The notes: generated from the letters alone by a model not told the origin. Shown: positions 9,429 through 17,862, counted from the first letter of the stretch. The stretch: 64,000 nucleotides of DNA from Halofilum ochraceum (GCF_001614315.2 NZ_LVEG02000008.1:62001-126000), one strand, 5' to 3'. Program-made: numbers and translations.

Positions 9429-10447
9429 AATCGCGCCTGTTGATTCCGTTGATCGTTCTCCTGCTGGCCGGCTGCGCCGGCACCGGCCCGTCGCGCGACG
9501 CTGATGAAGGGGCGCCGGCCGACGAGGGCCCGCTCGACACGGACAAGTCGGTACGCCATGAGGTGGACAACCGCGCCGTGGCGATGCTTTGGGATCAGGC
9601 GGAGGAGGCGCGCCGCGAGAACCGGACCGGCGATGCCATCGAGGCGCTCGAACGTGCGTTGCGGGTCGCCCCCGAGGATCCCGTCCTCTGGAGCCGCCTG
9701 GCCGAAATGCGTCTGCGCCAGGAAGATTTCGCCGTGGCCGAGAATCTGGCCGCCAAATCGAATGCCCTGGCCGGTGATCGGCGCCTGCTGCGCTACCGCA
9801 ACTGGCTTCTGATCGCCGAGGCCCGCAAAAGGCGCGGGGATGAGGCGGGTGCGCGCGAAGCGCGGGAGAAAGCCGATGGGTTGCGTGGTGGGCAGGCCCG
9901 CGGCGGCGACGGACGCCCTGACGCCGACGATCCAGCCGTGGCGGCGCAGGACGAGGCCCGCGATCGGGCAGCGTCGTCCGCGGACACCGCGACCCTGCCG
10001 CCGGACGCGATCGCGGAACGCGTCGAACTGGCCGCATTCGAGGTCGACCGGGAGGCGGCCATCGGTGCGGACTTCGAACTGCCTCCCGGCTATGAACTGA
10101 TCACACCGGATGGCGGGCGATCCGCGGCGGCCGCGTCCGAACGTGTGACGCCCGTGGAACCGGAGCGGCCACCGGCAGGCGAGTGGGCTGTTCAGACAGG
10201 CAGTTTCACGCGTGCTTCCACGGCGGACGCGGTGCGGGCGCGTCTGGACGCCGAAGGCTTCCCGGCATTTATCCGCACGGTGACGGTCGATGAACGGCGC
10301 TTCCACCGGGTGAGGGTCGGTCCCGCCGCCAGCCGCGCGGAGGCCGCACAGCTCGCCGCGCGCATCCGCGAGCGCCTCGATCACGAGGCCATCGTCGTCC
10401 GCGATCGCACGGCGGTGGCATCGGGGCGGGATGACGGCGCCCAATGA
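9425..10447 (+). CDS. LpoP-like PBP1b-activator lipoprotein with TPR and SPOR domains
   Basis: The 340-residue product begins with a lipoprotein signal peptide, LLLAGC, acylated Cys17. Residues about 50-150 form TPR-type helix pairs rich in Ala, Arg and Glu. A low-complexity linker follows, and residues about 252-333 form a SPOR domain (WAVQTGSFTR, then FHRVRVGP). In Pseudomonas aeruginosa a TPR lipoprotein, LpoP, is encoded next to the PBP1b gene and activates it. The position directly after mrcB with an ATGA overlap, and the TPR region, support the same role here. The SPOR domain, which binds denuded septal glycan in other proteins, would add a way to bring the synthase to the division site. 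The function is inferred from context and domains. Confidence 0.75.
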   Translation: MKSRLLIPLIVLLLAGCAGTGPSRDADEGAPADEGPLDTDKSVRHEVDNRAVAMLWDQAEEARRENRTGDAIEALERALRVAPEDPVLWSRLAEMRLRQEDFAVAENLAAKSNALAGDRRLLRYRNWLLIAEARKRRGDEAGAREAREKADGLRGGQARGGDGRPDADDPAVAAQDEARDRAASSADTATLPPDAIAERVELAAFEVDREAAIGADFELPPGYELITPDGGRSAAAASERVTPVEPERPPAGEWAVQTGSFTRASTADAVRARLDAEGFPAFIRTVTVDERRFHRVRVGPAASRAEAAQLAARIRERLDHEAIVVRDRTAVASGRDDGAQ

Positions 10448-12375
10448 CGTCGGCGGGTGAGGCGCTCGGCGCGGATGGCCCCATCGCGCGCTCGATCGAC
10501 GGGTTTGCCCCGAGGCCCGGTCAGCAGGCCCTCGCCGATGCCTTCGAGCGCACGCTCATCGAGGGCGGGGCGCTGATCGGCGAGGCCGGGACCGGCGTGG
10601 GCAAGACCTTCGCCTATCTGGTGCCGGCGCTGACCCGCGGGGAGAAGATCATCGTCTCCACCGGCACGCGCCACCTGCAGGATCAACTCTTCCACAGTGA
10701 CCTCCCGCGCGTGCGCCGCGCGCTCGGCACACCGGTACGGGCCGCGCTGCTCAAGGGCCGCTCGAACTACCTGTGTCTGCACCGGATGGAACTGGCGGAT
10801 GGGGTTCCGCTCACCCGCAGGCCCGAGATGGCCGCACAACTGGAGCGCGTGCGCGCGGCCGCGCGCCGGACGCAGACGGGCGATATCGCGGAGATCACCG
10901 ATGTCCCCGAGGACTCGCCGATCTGGCCGTATGTGACCTCGACCGCCGAGAATTGCCTCGGCCAGGAGTGCCCGCTCTACCGCGACTGCCACGTCCTGCA
11001 GGCGCGCAAGGCGGCGCAGGAGGCGGATGTGGTCGTGGTCAATCACCATCTGCTGTTTGCCGATATGGCGCTGAAGGAGAGCGGTTTCGGTGAAGTGCTG
11101 CCGAGTGCCGACGCGTTCATCCTGGACGAGGCGCACCAGCTACCCGATACGGCGACCAATTTCTTCGGCCAGCGCATCAGTGCACGCCACATCCAGGAAC
11201 TCGCGCGCGATTCGATCGCCGAGCATCTGCGCGAGGCGGCCGATGCCGGCTGGATCCGGGACGCGGCCGAGGCGCTCGAGCAGGCCGCCCGCGACTTCCG
11301 ACTCGCGCTCGGCAGCGAGGCGCGGCGGGCGAGCTGGTCCGAGGTGGCCGGGGATCCGGGCGTGACCGACGCACTGGCCGGACTGCGCGACGCCGTCGAG
11401 GCCCTGGAAGGCGAGCTGGCCGGTCAGGCCGAGCGGGGTCGTGGCCTCGAGCAATGTGCGCGGCGCGCACGTGAACTCTCGAAGCTGCTCAACGAATGGC
11501 TCGAGCCCGATGCCGATGCGGGCCTGGTCCAGTGGTTCGAGACCTGGCGGACCGGTTTCGCGCTGGCGCTGACGCCGCTCGATATCGCCGGGCGGTTCGC
11601 GCGTCTGATGAATCAGTGGCCGGCGGCGTGGCTGTTTACCTCGGCGACGCTGTCGGTTGACGGGCGTTTCGACCATTTCCGGCGCCGCCTGGGTCTGGAT
11701 GAGGCCGAAGAGATCCTCGTGGACAGCCCCTTCGACTACGCGCGGAACGCGCTGCTGTATCTGCCCCGAGGGCTGCCGGAACCGTCGCATCCCGGCTACA
11801 CGGAGGCGGTTCTGGAGGCCGCGCGTCCGGTACTGGCTGCCTCCGGCGGGCGCGCGTTCTTCCTGTTCACGAGTTATCGCGCACTGCATCAGGCGGCGGA
11901 GCGGCTGCGCGGCGAAGGGCGGCATACGATCCTGGTGCAGGGCGAGCAGCCGAAGCATGAACTGGTCGAACGCTTCCGGCGCGAGTCATCGGCCGTGCTG
12001 CTGGGCACGGCGAGTTTCTGGGAAGGCGTGGACGTGCCCGGTGAGGCCCTGTCCTGCGTCATCATCGATAAACTGCCGTTTGCGGCCCCGGGCGATCCGG
12101 TCGTACAGGCACGCCTCGATGCGCTGCGCGCCGCCGGCGGCAACCCGTTTGGCGAGTATCAGTTGCCGCAGGCCGCGATCGCCCTCAAACAGGGTGCCGG
12201 CCGGCTGATCCGCGGGGTCGATGACCGCGGCGTACTGATGCTCTGCGACCCGCGTCTGCACTCGCGCGGCTACGGCCGGGTATTCCTCAACAGCCTGCCG
12301 CCGATGGGGCGCACGCGCGATCTCGCGGATGTGGAACGGTTCTTCGATCCGGTGCCGGAGACCGGTGGCGCATGA
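10444..12375 (+). CDS. yoaA: DinG/XPD-family Fe-S DNA helicase YoaA
   Basis: This 643-residue superfamily 2 helicase resembles YoaA, which in E. coli works with the clamp-loader subunit HolC on stalled forks. A Walker A motif reads EAGTGVGKT, and the DEAH box is LDEAHQLPD. Four cysteines that can hold a 4Fe-4S cluster are at about 113 (YLCLH) and 171-182 (CLGQECPLYRDC). The C-terminal helicase half has LGTASFWEGVDVPG and QGAGRLIRG. The start overlaps the previous stop by ATGA, and the stop overlaps tsaB in the same way. yoaA next to tsaB is the order also seen in E. coli. Confidence 0.9.
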   Translation: MTSAGEALGADGPIARSIDGFAPRPGQQALADAFERTLIEGGALIGEAGTGVGKTFAYLVPALTRGEKIIVSTGTRHLQDQLFHSDLPRVRRALGTPVRAALLKGRSNYLCLHRMELADGVPLTRRPEMAAQLERVRAAARRTQTGDIAEITDVPEDSPIWPYVTSTAENCLGQECPLYRDCHVLQARKAAQEADVVVVNHHLLFADMALKESGFGEVLPSADAFILDEAHQLPDTATNFFGQRISARHIQELARDSIAEHLREAADAGWIRDAAEALEQAARDFRLALGSEARRASWSEVAGDPGVTDALAGLRDAVEALEGELAGQAERGRGLEQCARRARELSKLLNEWLEPDADAGLVQWFETWRTGFALALTPLDIAGRFARLMNQWPAAWLFTSATLSVDGRFDHFRRRLGLDEAEEILVDSPFDYARNALLYLPRGLPEPSHPGYTEAVLEAARPVLAASGGRAFFLFTSYRALHQAAERLRGEGRHTILVQGEQPKHELVERFRRESSAVLLGTASFWEGVDVPGEALSCVIIDKLPFAAPGDPVVQARLDALRAAGGNPFGEYQLPQAAIALKQGAGRLIRGVDDRGVLMLCDPRLHSRGYGRVFLNSLPPMGRTRDLADVERFFDPVPETGGA

Positions 12376-13055
12376 GACTTCTTGCCATCGATACCGCGAC
12401 CGAGGCCTGTTCGGTTGCCGTGCAGACCCCTGACGGCGTATTCGAGCGCTGGGTGGAGGCACCGCGCGAGCACGGTGATCGCGTGCTGGGCATGGTCGAC
12501 GCCGTGCTCGAAGAGGCCGGTATCGTCGCCGCCGATCTTGATGTCATCGCATTCGGGCGGGGTCCCGGTGCCTTCACCGGCGTGCGTATCGCGACCGCAC
12601 TCGTCCAGGGCATGGCCGCCGCACTGGATCGGCCGGTCGTCCCGGTCTCCACGCTGGCGGCCATCGCGCAGGGCGTCCATCGCCGCACCGGCCATCGCCG
12701 CGTCCTCGCCGCGCTGGATGCGCGCATGGGCGAGGTGTATTGGGGTGGCTGGGCGCTCGATGATGGGGGTGTCATGCGGGCGGCTGACGAAGAATGCGTC
12801 GCCAGCCCCGCGGCGGTACCGTTACCGTCAGGCGGGGGATGGGTCGGGGCCGGTACCGGATGGGCCCGTTACGAAGACAGCCTCACCGAGCGTGTCGGCG
12901 ACGCACTCGAGGCCTGCCTGGGCCACGCCCTGCCGGCGGCGCGCGACCTGTTACCCGCTGCCACGGCGGCGTACACCGCGGGTGAGGCGGTGCCGGCAGA
13001 GCGGGCCCTTCCCGTGTATCTGCGCGACCGGGTGGCCGAACGACCCCGGCGCTGA
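12372..13055 (+). CDS. tsaB: tRNA threonylcarbamoyladenosine biosynthesis protein TsaB
   Basis: TsaB is the inactive ASKHA-fold partner of TsaD; with TsaD and TsaE it makes the t6A modification at position 37 of ANN-decoding tRNAs. The 227-residue length and the N-terminus LLAIDTATEACSVAV match the family, as does GRGPGAFTGVRI. It overlaps yoaA by 4 nt. tsaE is also in this window at 57.3 kb; tsaC and tsaD are not. The gene ends the mrcB-yoaA-tsaB run and converges on a FecR-domain gene. Confidence 0.95.
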   Translation: MRLLAIDTATEACSVAVQTPDGVFERWVEAPREHGDRVLGMVDAVLEEAGIVAADLDVIAFGRGPGAFTGVRIATALVQGMAAALDRPVVPVSTLAAIAQGVHRRTGHRRVLAALDARMGEVYWGGWALDDGGVMRAADEECVASPAAVPLPSGGGWVGAGTGWARYEDSLTERVGDALEACLGHALPAARDLLPAATAAYTAGEAVPAERALPVYLRDRVAERPRR

Positions 13056-13110
13056 CGGGGCGCCGCGTAAGTGCCGCCTGATCGAAAACGGACATTCCGG
13101 TGTGCCCGGA

Positions 13111-13932
13111 TCAGTACGGGCTCGCGCCGGGTGGACGCCTGAAGTTCGCGCCCGGGGCGGCGAACGGGGGGATCCGCCCCACCAGTTCCTCGATCAGGAT
13201 AAGCTCCATGTCCGTGTGGTTGATCACGGGCGCATGTTCGATCCGGTGTCCCGTGGCGCCATCGCCCAGGATGTAACGGGGTGCATCGTGGTATTCGGAC
13301 GTCACCGATTCCCGGCTGGCCGGATCGCCGACGGCGGCGAGCCGGGTTGCCCCGTAACAGGTGCAGACGTAGCTGCGGTCGGATTCGGACTCCACATAGA
13401 TCCCCGTGCCCCGCACACCGATGGTTGCGGTCAGTGTCTGGATCCGAAGGGGCTCATCCGGTCCGCGCGCGCCGAACACGGACAGTAGACGGCCGGAGAG
13501 CAGCCGCAGGCCGCCGAGGATCGAGGCTCGCGCCGAGGCGATGCCGATGCCGGCGGGGAAGCCGTTACTCGCGACCGCGACCCCCAGCGCGGACAGTTCC
13601 AGCGTGCTGTTCCCCCGCAGGATGAATGCATCCTTGCCGACGACGAACACGAGTTCCGCATTGCTGCCGGTCTCGATCCTGGCGTTCGGGTCGATGCGGG
13701 TCCGGCGATCGGCGGGTTCGCCATTGACACGGACATCGCCGCGGACGCGATAGATCGAGCGCCCAGGTGCAAGGATCCGGTCTTCGTCCGCTGGCCGCGT
13801 CAGGGCGCGGGAGCAGGCGAGGGGACCGCCGAGCGCGAACACCCCCATGGTGAGCGCCTTGACCAGGAACGCACGGCGCGGGTCTTCGTAGTCGTCTTTC
13901 CCGTCGCGATTGCGGAATGTGAAGAAGTCCAT
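13111..13932 (-). CDS. FecR-domain exported protein
   Basis: The 273-residue protein carries a twin-arginine-like export signal, DPRRAFLVK, followed by a hydrophobic segment ending GGPLAC, which could also act as a lipobox. A FecR-type beta-rich domain follows (residues about 60-185), with the usual order of a short repeat, GSNAELVF and ATIGVRGTGIYVE. FecR proteins pass cell-surface signals to a sigma factor or act as structural periplasmic proteins. No FecI-type sigma factor or TonB receptor lies beside it, and a YVCTCYG segment with two cysteines is notable. The frame stops cleanly and converges on tsaB. The exact role is unknown. Confidence 0.75.
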   Translation of the reverse strand: MDFFTFRNRDGKDDYEDPRRAFLVKALTMGVFALGGPLACSRALTRPADEDRILAPGRSIYRVRGDVRVNGEPADRRTRIDPNARIETGSNAELVFVVGKDAFILRGNSTLELSALGVAVASNGFPAGIGIASARASILGGLRLLSGRLLSVFGARGPDEPLRIQTLTATIGVRGTGIYVESESDRSYVCTCYGATRLAAVGDPASRESVTSEYHDAPRYILGDGATGHRIEHAPVINHTDMELILIEELVGRIPPFAAPGANFRRPPGASPY

Positions 13933-14016
13933 TTCCGGGCCCTCTCGCCGGGGAATGCGAAAACTCTAGCAGGTTTCGCGGGGCGATTCCGTCGCGCTGA
14001 GATGGGCGAAGGGAGA

Positions 14017-14060
14017 GGGCCAAGGGCCAAGGGCTGAGGGCTGAGGGCTGAGGGCTGAGG
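14017..14060. repeat. Heptamer tandem repeat (GGGCCAA)2(GGGCTGA)4
   Basis: Two copies of GGGCCAA at 14017-14030 are followed by four copies of GGGCTGA at 14031-14058. A related run of GGGCCAA units precedes the homologous element at 62.5 kb. There are no spacers, so this is a microsatellite-like array and not CRISPR. Confidence 0.9.
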
Positions 14061-14065
14061 TTGCC

Positions 14066-14201
14066 GTGTAGGCCGGTCTTTCCCGGTGCCCCTCGCATTC
14101 GTGACATGCACCGTCGCCCGCCGCCGGGGAGTGCCGGGATTGCGCGGTGACATGTCCCGGGCCGGTATCCATGGCCGCGGACCGCGCAAGGCCGGCCCGC
14201 G
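14066..14201. repeat. ~135-bp intergenic element with inverted ends, copy 1
   Basis: The segment begins with TAGGCCGGTCTT and ends with AAGGCCGGCCCGC, so its ends are imperfect inverted repeats. The interior contains TGCACCGTCGCCCGCCGCC and GGATTGCGCGGTGA, which recur in the same order at 62515-62645. It lies between the FecR-domain gene and gloB, in the 277-bp gap 13933-14209. No gene is visible in it. Confidence 0.8.
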
Positions 14202-14209
14202 TCCAACGC

Positions 14210-14983
14210 TCAGAAGTCGTTTTTCCAGTCGCGGAGGACCCCGAATACCTCGGCCGGGGTTTCGAGTTCGCGGCCGGCGTGGGCCTCGGCGGCCTGGTGG
14301 ACGGTCGGTTCCTGGCAGCGCATGAAGGGATTGGTACGCAGTTCGTCGCCGAGTTCGAAGGGGACCGTGGGCCGGCCCGCGTCGCGCAGGGCCCGGGCAT
14401 CGTGCTGGCGCTGGACCAGGGCCGCGTTGTCCGGTTCCACGGCAAGAGCGAACTCCAGGTTCGCCAGCGTGTATTCATGCCCGCAGCAGCAGACGGTCTG
14501 GCGGGGCAGTTCGGACAGTCGTTCCAGCGACGCGTGCATCTGGTCGTTCGTGCCTTCGAAGACGCGCCCACAGCCCCCAGCGAACAGCGTATCGCCGGAG
14601 ATCAGCAGGCCCCCGCCATGGAACACGACATGGCCCAGCGTGTGCCCCGGCGTCGCGATCACGTCGAGCTCGAGGTCGAGCCCCTCCAGTTCCACCCGGG
14701 CGCCGTCCTCGACCGCTTCCGTGACGCCGTCGACCGGTTCGCTGGCGGGGCCGTAGACGGGGATGTCGGGCCAGGCCGAACGGATCTCCTTCAGACCGCC
14801 GACATGGTCATGGTGGCGGTGGGTAATCAGGACCGCCACGGGGTCCAGGCCCTCCCTGCGGATCGCCTCGATCACGGGGCCGGCTTCGCCGGGATCGACG
14901 ATCGCGCAGTTGCTGCCGTGGTCGGATCGGATCAGCCAGACGTAATTGTCCGACAGGGCGGGGATGGCGATCGGTTGCGGCAT
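14210..14983 (-). CDS. gloB: Hydroxyacylglutathione hydrolase (glyoxalase II)
   Basis: GloB hydrolyses S-D-lactoylglutathione to D-lactate and glutathione, the second step of methylglyoxal detoxification. The metallo-beta-lactamase metal motif THRHHDHVGG is present, with further ligands in TPGHTLGH, SGDTLF and CGHEYT. The start at 14983 gives 257 residues beginning MPQPIAIPALSDNY, as in the family, and AGGAG lies 8 nt upstream; a longer frame to 15061 adds 26 residues without support. A good promoter is visible upstream. The C-terminal HAGYB-type domain is complete. Confidence 0.94.
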   Translation of the reverse strand: MPQPIAIPALSDNYVWLIRSDHGSNCAIVDPGEAGPVIEAIRREGLDPVAVLITHRHHDHVGGLKEIRSAWPDIPVYGPASEPVDGVTEAVEDGARVELEGLDLELDVIATPGHTLGHVVFHGGGLLISGDTLFAGGCGRVFEGTNDQMHASLERLSELPRQTVCCCGHEYTLANLEFALAVEPDNAALVQRQHDARALRDAGRPTVPFELGDELRTNPFMRCQEPTVHQAAEAHAGRELETPAEVFGVLRDWKNDF

Positions 14984-15011
14984 GGGGGCGGCTCCTGAGC
15001 GTGGCCCTGTG

Positions 15012-15040
15012 ATTGTAGTGGCCGATGGCCCCTGTACCAA
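15012..15040 (-). promoter_or_regulatory. Sigma-70-type promoter of gloB
   Basis: On the minus strand TTGGTA (15040-15035) and TACAAT (15017-15012) are separated by 17 bp. The predicted leader is about 22 nt and includes the AGGAG ribosome site. Confidence 0.6.
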
Positions 15041-15061
15041 TGCCGGCATGGGCGCGGCCAA

Positions 15062-15304
15062 GGGTCAACGGCCGTAATTGCGGCCACTGGACGTTTTGAA
15101 CGTTTTTGCGGGTGATCTCCGGAAAAGACTTCGGTGTTCCGCCTAATAGAAACGAAAAAACAATAAGTTACACGTATAAGTTCAACAATAGTTGATGCGT
15201 GGAACGATACATTCGCTGCGCGGCTTTTGTCCGCTATTGAACCCGATCGGGCTCATGTAAAACGTTTATAAACAGGAAGATATGCAGAAAACGCAGAAAT
15301 GGAG
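15062..15304. other. AT-rich non-coding island
   Basis: This stretch is clearly richer in A and T than its surroundings, with runs such as GAAACGAAAAAACAATAAG and TAAAACGTTTATAAACAGG. I see no open frame with coding character and no tRNA-like fold. A small hairpin, GCGG-7-CCGC, lies near 15220. It sits upstream of the gloB promoter and downstream of the eIF-2B-like gene, whose stop is at 15305. A decayed insertion, a regulatory region or a small RNA gene are all possible. Confidence 0.5.
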
Positions 15305-16195
15305 TTAATCTTGGTCGCTGTCGGCGCGGGCGGCGTAGCGGACGCCGGTTTCGTCGATCCATGCGTCGATCAGGCGGGCCGGCGTGATATCGAAATAGAC
15401 GTTGAGTGGGGTGATGTAGCGGCCGCGCGGCGCGTCGAGTTCGCCCGGGTCGAGTGTCTCCAGCTCGAACGAGGCCGCGCCGTACGGGACCTGTTTGAAG
15501 CTCTCGCAGCAGACATAGAACGGGATCCCGCAGTCACGCGCGGCCAGGGCCAGCAGATAGGTGCCGGCCTTGTTCACGAGGGCGCCATCGCCCAGCAGGG
15601 TATCCGCGCCCACGAGGGCGACGTCGGCGATCCGGCTGAAGTGGCCGAGCTGGGCATCGGTGATGAAGCTGACAGGGACGCGCGCCTTATCCAGGTAGCG
15701 GGCCTGGTTGCGGCCCTCGAGCCCCGGGCGGGACTCGGTCACGATGGCGCTGACGTCGGCCGCGGCGAGCGCGCGGAAGGCCTCCAGCACGGTCGAACTG
15801 AGGGAGTGGGTGATGATGGTCGCGCCGGGGCCGATCAGACGCGCCGCCTCATGAGCGGCGGCCGCCACCGCGTGGATCGACCCGTCGGAAAGCTCCTGGG
15901 CGATCGTGGCGCCGTCACGACGCAGTTCCTCGGTCGTGGCGGGCTCCAGGCCGGCGACCCGATCCGCCCAGCGCTCGACCAGGTTGTGGATCGGGGCCAT
16001 GTTGGGGCGGGCATACTGCAGTTCCTCGGCGAACTCGAGTAGCGATTCCTGCAGTTCATCAGGCTCGTCGGCCGAGCAGCTCCCGGAGAATTCCGCCAGG
16101 CTGTCGAGGGCCTTGCGCGCCAGCTGGCTGGCGCCATTGATGCGGTCATCCGCCAGTTCGCGGCGATGCAGAGAGCGGAATTCCGCGTCATCCAT
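15305..16195 (-). CDS. eIF-2B alpha/ribose-1,5-bisphosphate isomerase-like protein
   Basis: The 296-residue protein belongs to the ISOCOT/IF-2B fold family, which includes eIF2B subunits, methylthioribose-1-phosphate isomerase MtnA and archaeal ribose-1,5-bisphosphate isomerase. Visible family segments are ITHSLSSTVLEAF, TESRPGLEGR and VGADTLLGDGALVNKAGT. A helical N-terminal domain occupies about residues 1-110. The ATG at 16195 is preceded by GAGGGG at 7-nt spacing; a GTG 6 nt upstream is less likely. The substrate in bacteria is unknown; an isomerase acting on a phosphorylated sugar is the cautious guess. The next gene upstream is a small DUF6494 gene 21 nt away, so the two are probably co-transcribed. 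Confidence 0.75.
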   Translation of the reverse strand: MDDAEFRSLHRRELADDRINGASQLARKALDSLAEFSGSCSADEPDELQESLLEFAEELQYARPNMAPIHNLVERWADRVAGLEPATTEELRRDGATIAQELSDGSIHAVAAAAHEAARLIGPGATIITHSLSSTVLEAFRALAAADVSAIVTESRPGLEGRNQARYLDKARVPVSFITDAQLGHFSRIADVALVGADTLLGDGALVNKAGTYLLALAARDCGIPFYVCCESFKQVPYGAASFELETLDPGELDAPRGRYITPLNVYFDITPARLIDAWIDETGVRYAARADSDQD

Positions 16196-16216
16196 GATCA
16201 CGCCCCTCGACGGCTG

Positions 16217-16423
16217 CTATTCGAGACGGATCTCGTCGTCGATCGTCACTTCCAGATCGAGTTCCGGGACCCGCAGGACAACCGAGGCCGGCAGGCTTTC
16301 GTTGCCCTGCAGGCGGCCGTCACCAACGCGCTCGTAGACCGCTTTTTCGAGCTCCCGCTGCGACGTGATGCCGACTTTCTTGAGGAAGCCGCGCATCTGC
16401 TTGTTGAAGAGTTCCTCGTCCAT
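16217..16423 (-). CDS. Small DUF6494-type protein
   Basis: The product is 68 residues, beginning MDEELFNKQMRGFLKKVG and containing TSQRELEKAV and GNESLPASV. I recognise this as the pattern of the DUF6494 family of small cytoplasmic proteins of unknown function. The start at 16423 has GGAGG 6 nt upstream, which decides against the longer frame to 16453. It precedes the eIF-2B-like gene by 21 nt on the same strand, which suggests one operon. No catalytic residues can be named. Confidence 0.75.
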   Translation of the reverse strand: MDEELFNKQMRGFLKKVGITSQRELEKAVYERVGDGRLQGNESLPASVVLRVPELDLEVTIDDEIRLE

Positions 16424-16515
16424 GCTGCACCTCCGCGGTGGACTGTACCGCACCCATGATAGTCGCAGGGACCGGCGGCGGTCACGAATCGTGCCGCCGC
16501 CGCTCCTGGTCGCGG

Positions 16516-17793
16516 TCAGGCGCGGGCCGCGGCAAGCGCCTGGTCGATATCGGCCAGGATGTCGTCGATATGCTCGATCCCGACCGAGAAGCGCACCATG
16601 TCCTGGCTGACGCCTGCCTTCTCGAGTTCATCCGGATCGAGCTGGCGATGCGTGGTGGTCGCCGGGTGACAGGCGATCGTCTTGGCGTCGCCGATGTTCA
16701 CCAGCCGGGTGATCAGCTGCAGGGCATCGATGAACCTGGCACCGGCGTCACGGCCGCCCTCGATACCGAACGACAGGATCGAGGCGGCGCGCCCATCCAT
16801 GTAGTGCTTCGCCAGCGGGTGGTCGGGGCTGTCCTCGAGGCCGGCGAACTTCACCCAGGTGACCTCGCCATGGGCGCGCAGGTGTTCCGCCACGGCCTGG
16901 GCGTTGTCGCAGTGGCGCTCCATGCGCAGCGCGAGCGTTTCGATCCCCTGCAGGATCTGGAAGGCATTGAACGGGGACAGGGCGGCGCCCGTGTTGCGCA
17001 GCGGGCCGACGCGGCAGCGGGTGATGTAGGCGGCGGGCCCCGCGGCGTCTGTGAAGACCACACCGTGGTACGAGGGATCGGGCTCGGTCAGCATCGGGTA
17101 ACGCGCGGCGTGCTCGGTCCACGGGAAGTTGCCGGAATCGACTACGCAGCCGCCGACGGTGGTGCCATGCCCGCCCATGTATTTGGTCAGGGAATGGACG
17201 ACGATATCGGCGCCATGCTCGATCGGCCGCCACAGGTAGGGCGTCGGCACCGTGTTGTCGACGATCAGCGGGATGCCGGCCGCGTGCGCGATCTCCGCGA
17301 GGCGCGCGATGTCGACCACGTTGCCGGAGGGGTTGCCCACGGTCTCGCAGAACAGCGCTTTGGTGCGCTCATCGATCAGGCCGGCGAGGCCGTCGAAATC
17401 GTCATGACCGGCGAAGCGGACATCGATGCCAATGGCCGGCATGCTGTGGGAGAACAGGTTGTACGTGCCGCCGTAGAGCTGGCTGGTGGTGACGATATTG
17501 TCGCCGGCGCGTGCGATCGTCTGGATCGCGTAGGTGATCGCGGCCATGCCGGAAGCCGTCGCCAGTCCGCCGATGCCGCCCTCGAGTTCGGCCACCCGCT
17601 GTTCCAGCACCGCATTGGTCGGATTCATGATGCGGGTGTAGATATTACCCTGCACCTTGAGGTCGAACAGATCGGCGCCGTGCTGGGTGTCGTCGAACGC
17701 GTAGGAAGTCGTCTGGTAGATCGGCACCGCCACGGCATGGGTGGTCGGATCGGGCGCGTAGCCCGCATGGATGGCACGGGTCTCGAATTTCAC
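16516..17793 (-). CDS. metY: O-acetylhomoserine sulfhydrylase (PLP-dependent)
   Basis: The 425-residue enzyme belongs to the Cys/Met-metabolism PLP family. It most likely makes homocysteine from O-acetylhomoserine and sulfide. The PLP lysine is in HSLTKYMGGHG, and the active-site tyrosine region is NIYTRIMNPTN. The length and the SQLYGGTYNLF and EHIDDILADI segments are typical of MetY and not of the shorter MetB/MetC. No SAM riboswitch fits the short upstream gap. The gene is followed after about 90 bp by the DUF6494/eIF-2B-like pair on the same strand. Confidence 0.92.
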   Translation of the reverse strand: MKFETRAIHAGYAPDPTTHAVAVPIYQTTSYAFDDTQHGADLFDLKVQGNIYTRIMNPTNAVLEQRVAELEGGIGGLATASGMAAITYAIQTIARAGDNIVTTSQLYGGTYNLFSHSMPAIGIDVRFAGHDDFDGLAGLIDERTKALFCETVGNPSGNVVDIARLAEIAHAAGIPLIVDNTVPTPYLWRPIEHGADIVVHSLTKYMGGHGTTVGGCVVDSGNFPWTEHAARYPMLTEPDPSYHGVVFTDAAGPAAYITRCRVGPLRNTGAALSPFNAFQILQGIETLALRMERHCDNAQAVAEHLRAHGEVTWVKFAGLEDSPDHPLAKHYMDGRAASILSFGIEGGRDAGARFIDALQLITRLVNIGDAKTIACHPATTTHRQLDPDELEKAGVSQDMVRFSVGIEHIDDILADIDQALAAARA

Positions 17794-17862
17794 GGCGGGG
17801 TCCTCTTCTGATCGGTGGTAACGGATCGGCCATCGGGCCGACCCGCCGAGCGTAGCACGCCC

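Noticed and set aside
14017-14060. The heptamer runs as a CRISPR array
   Set aside because: The units are only 7 bp long and without spacers, and no cas gene is near.
17794-17862. A SAM riboswitch in front of metY
   Set aside because: The gap is about 70 nt and shows no SAM-aptamer-like core; the thioesterase gene ends just upstream.
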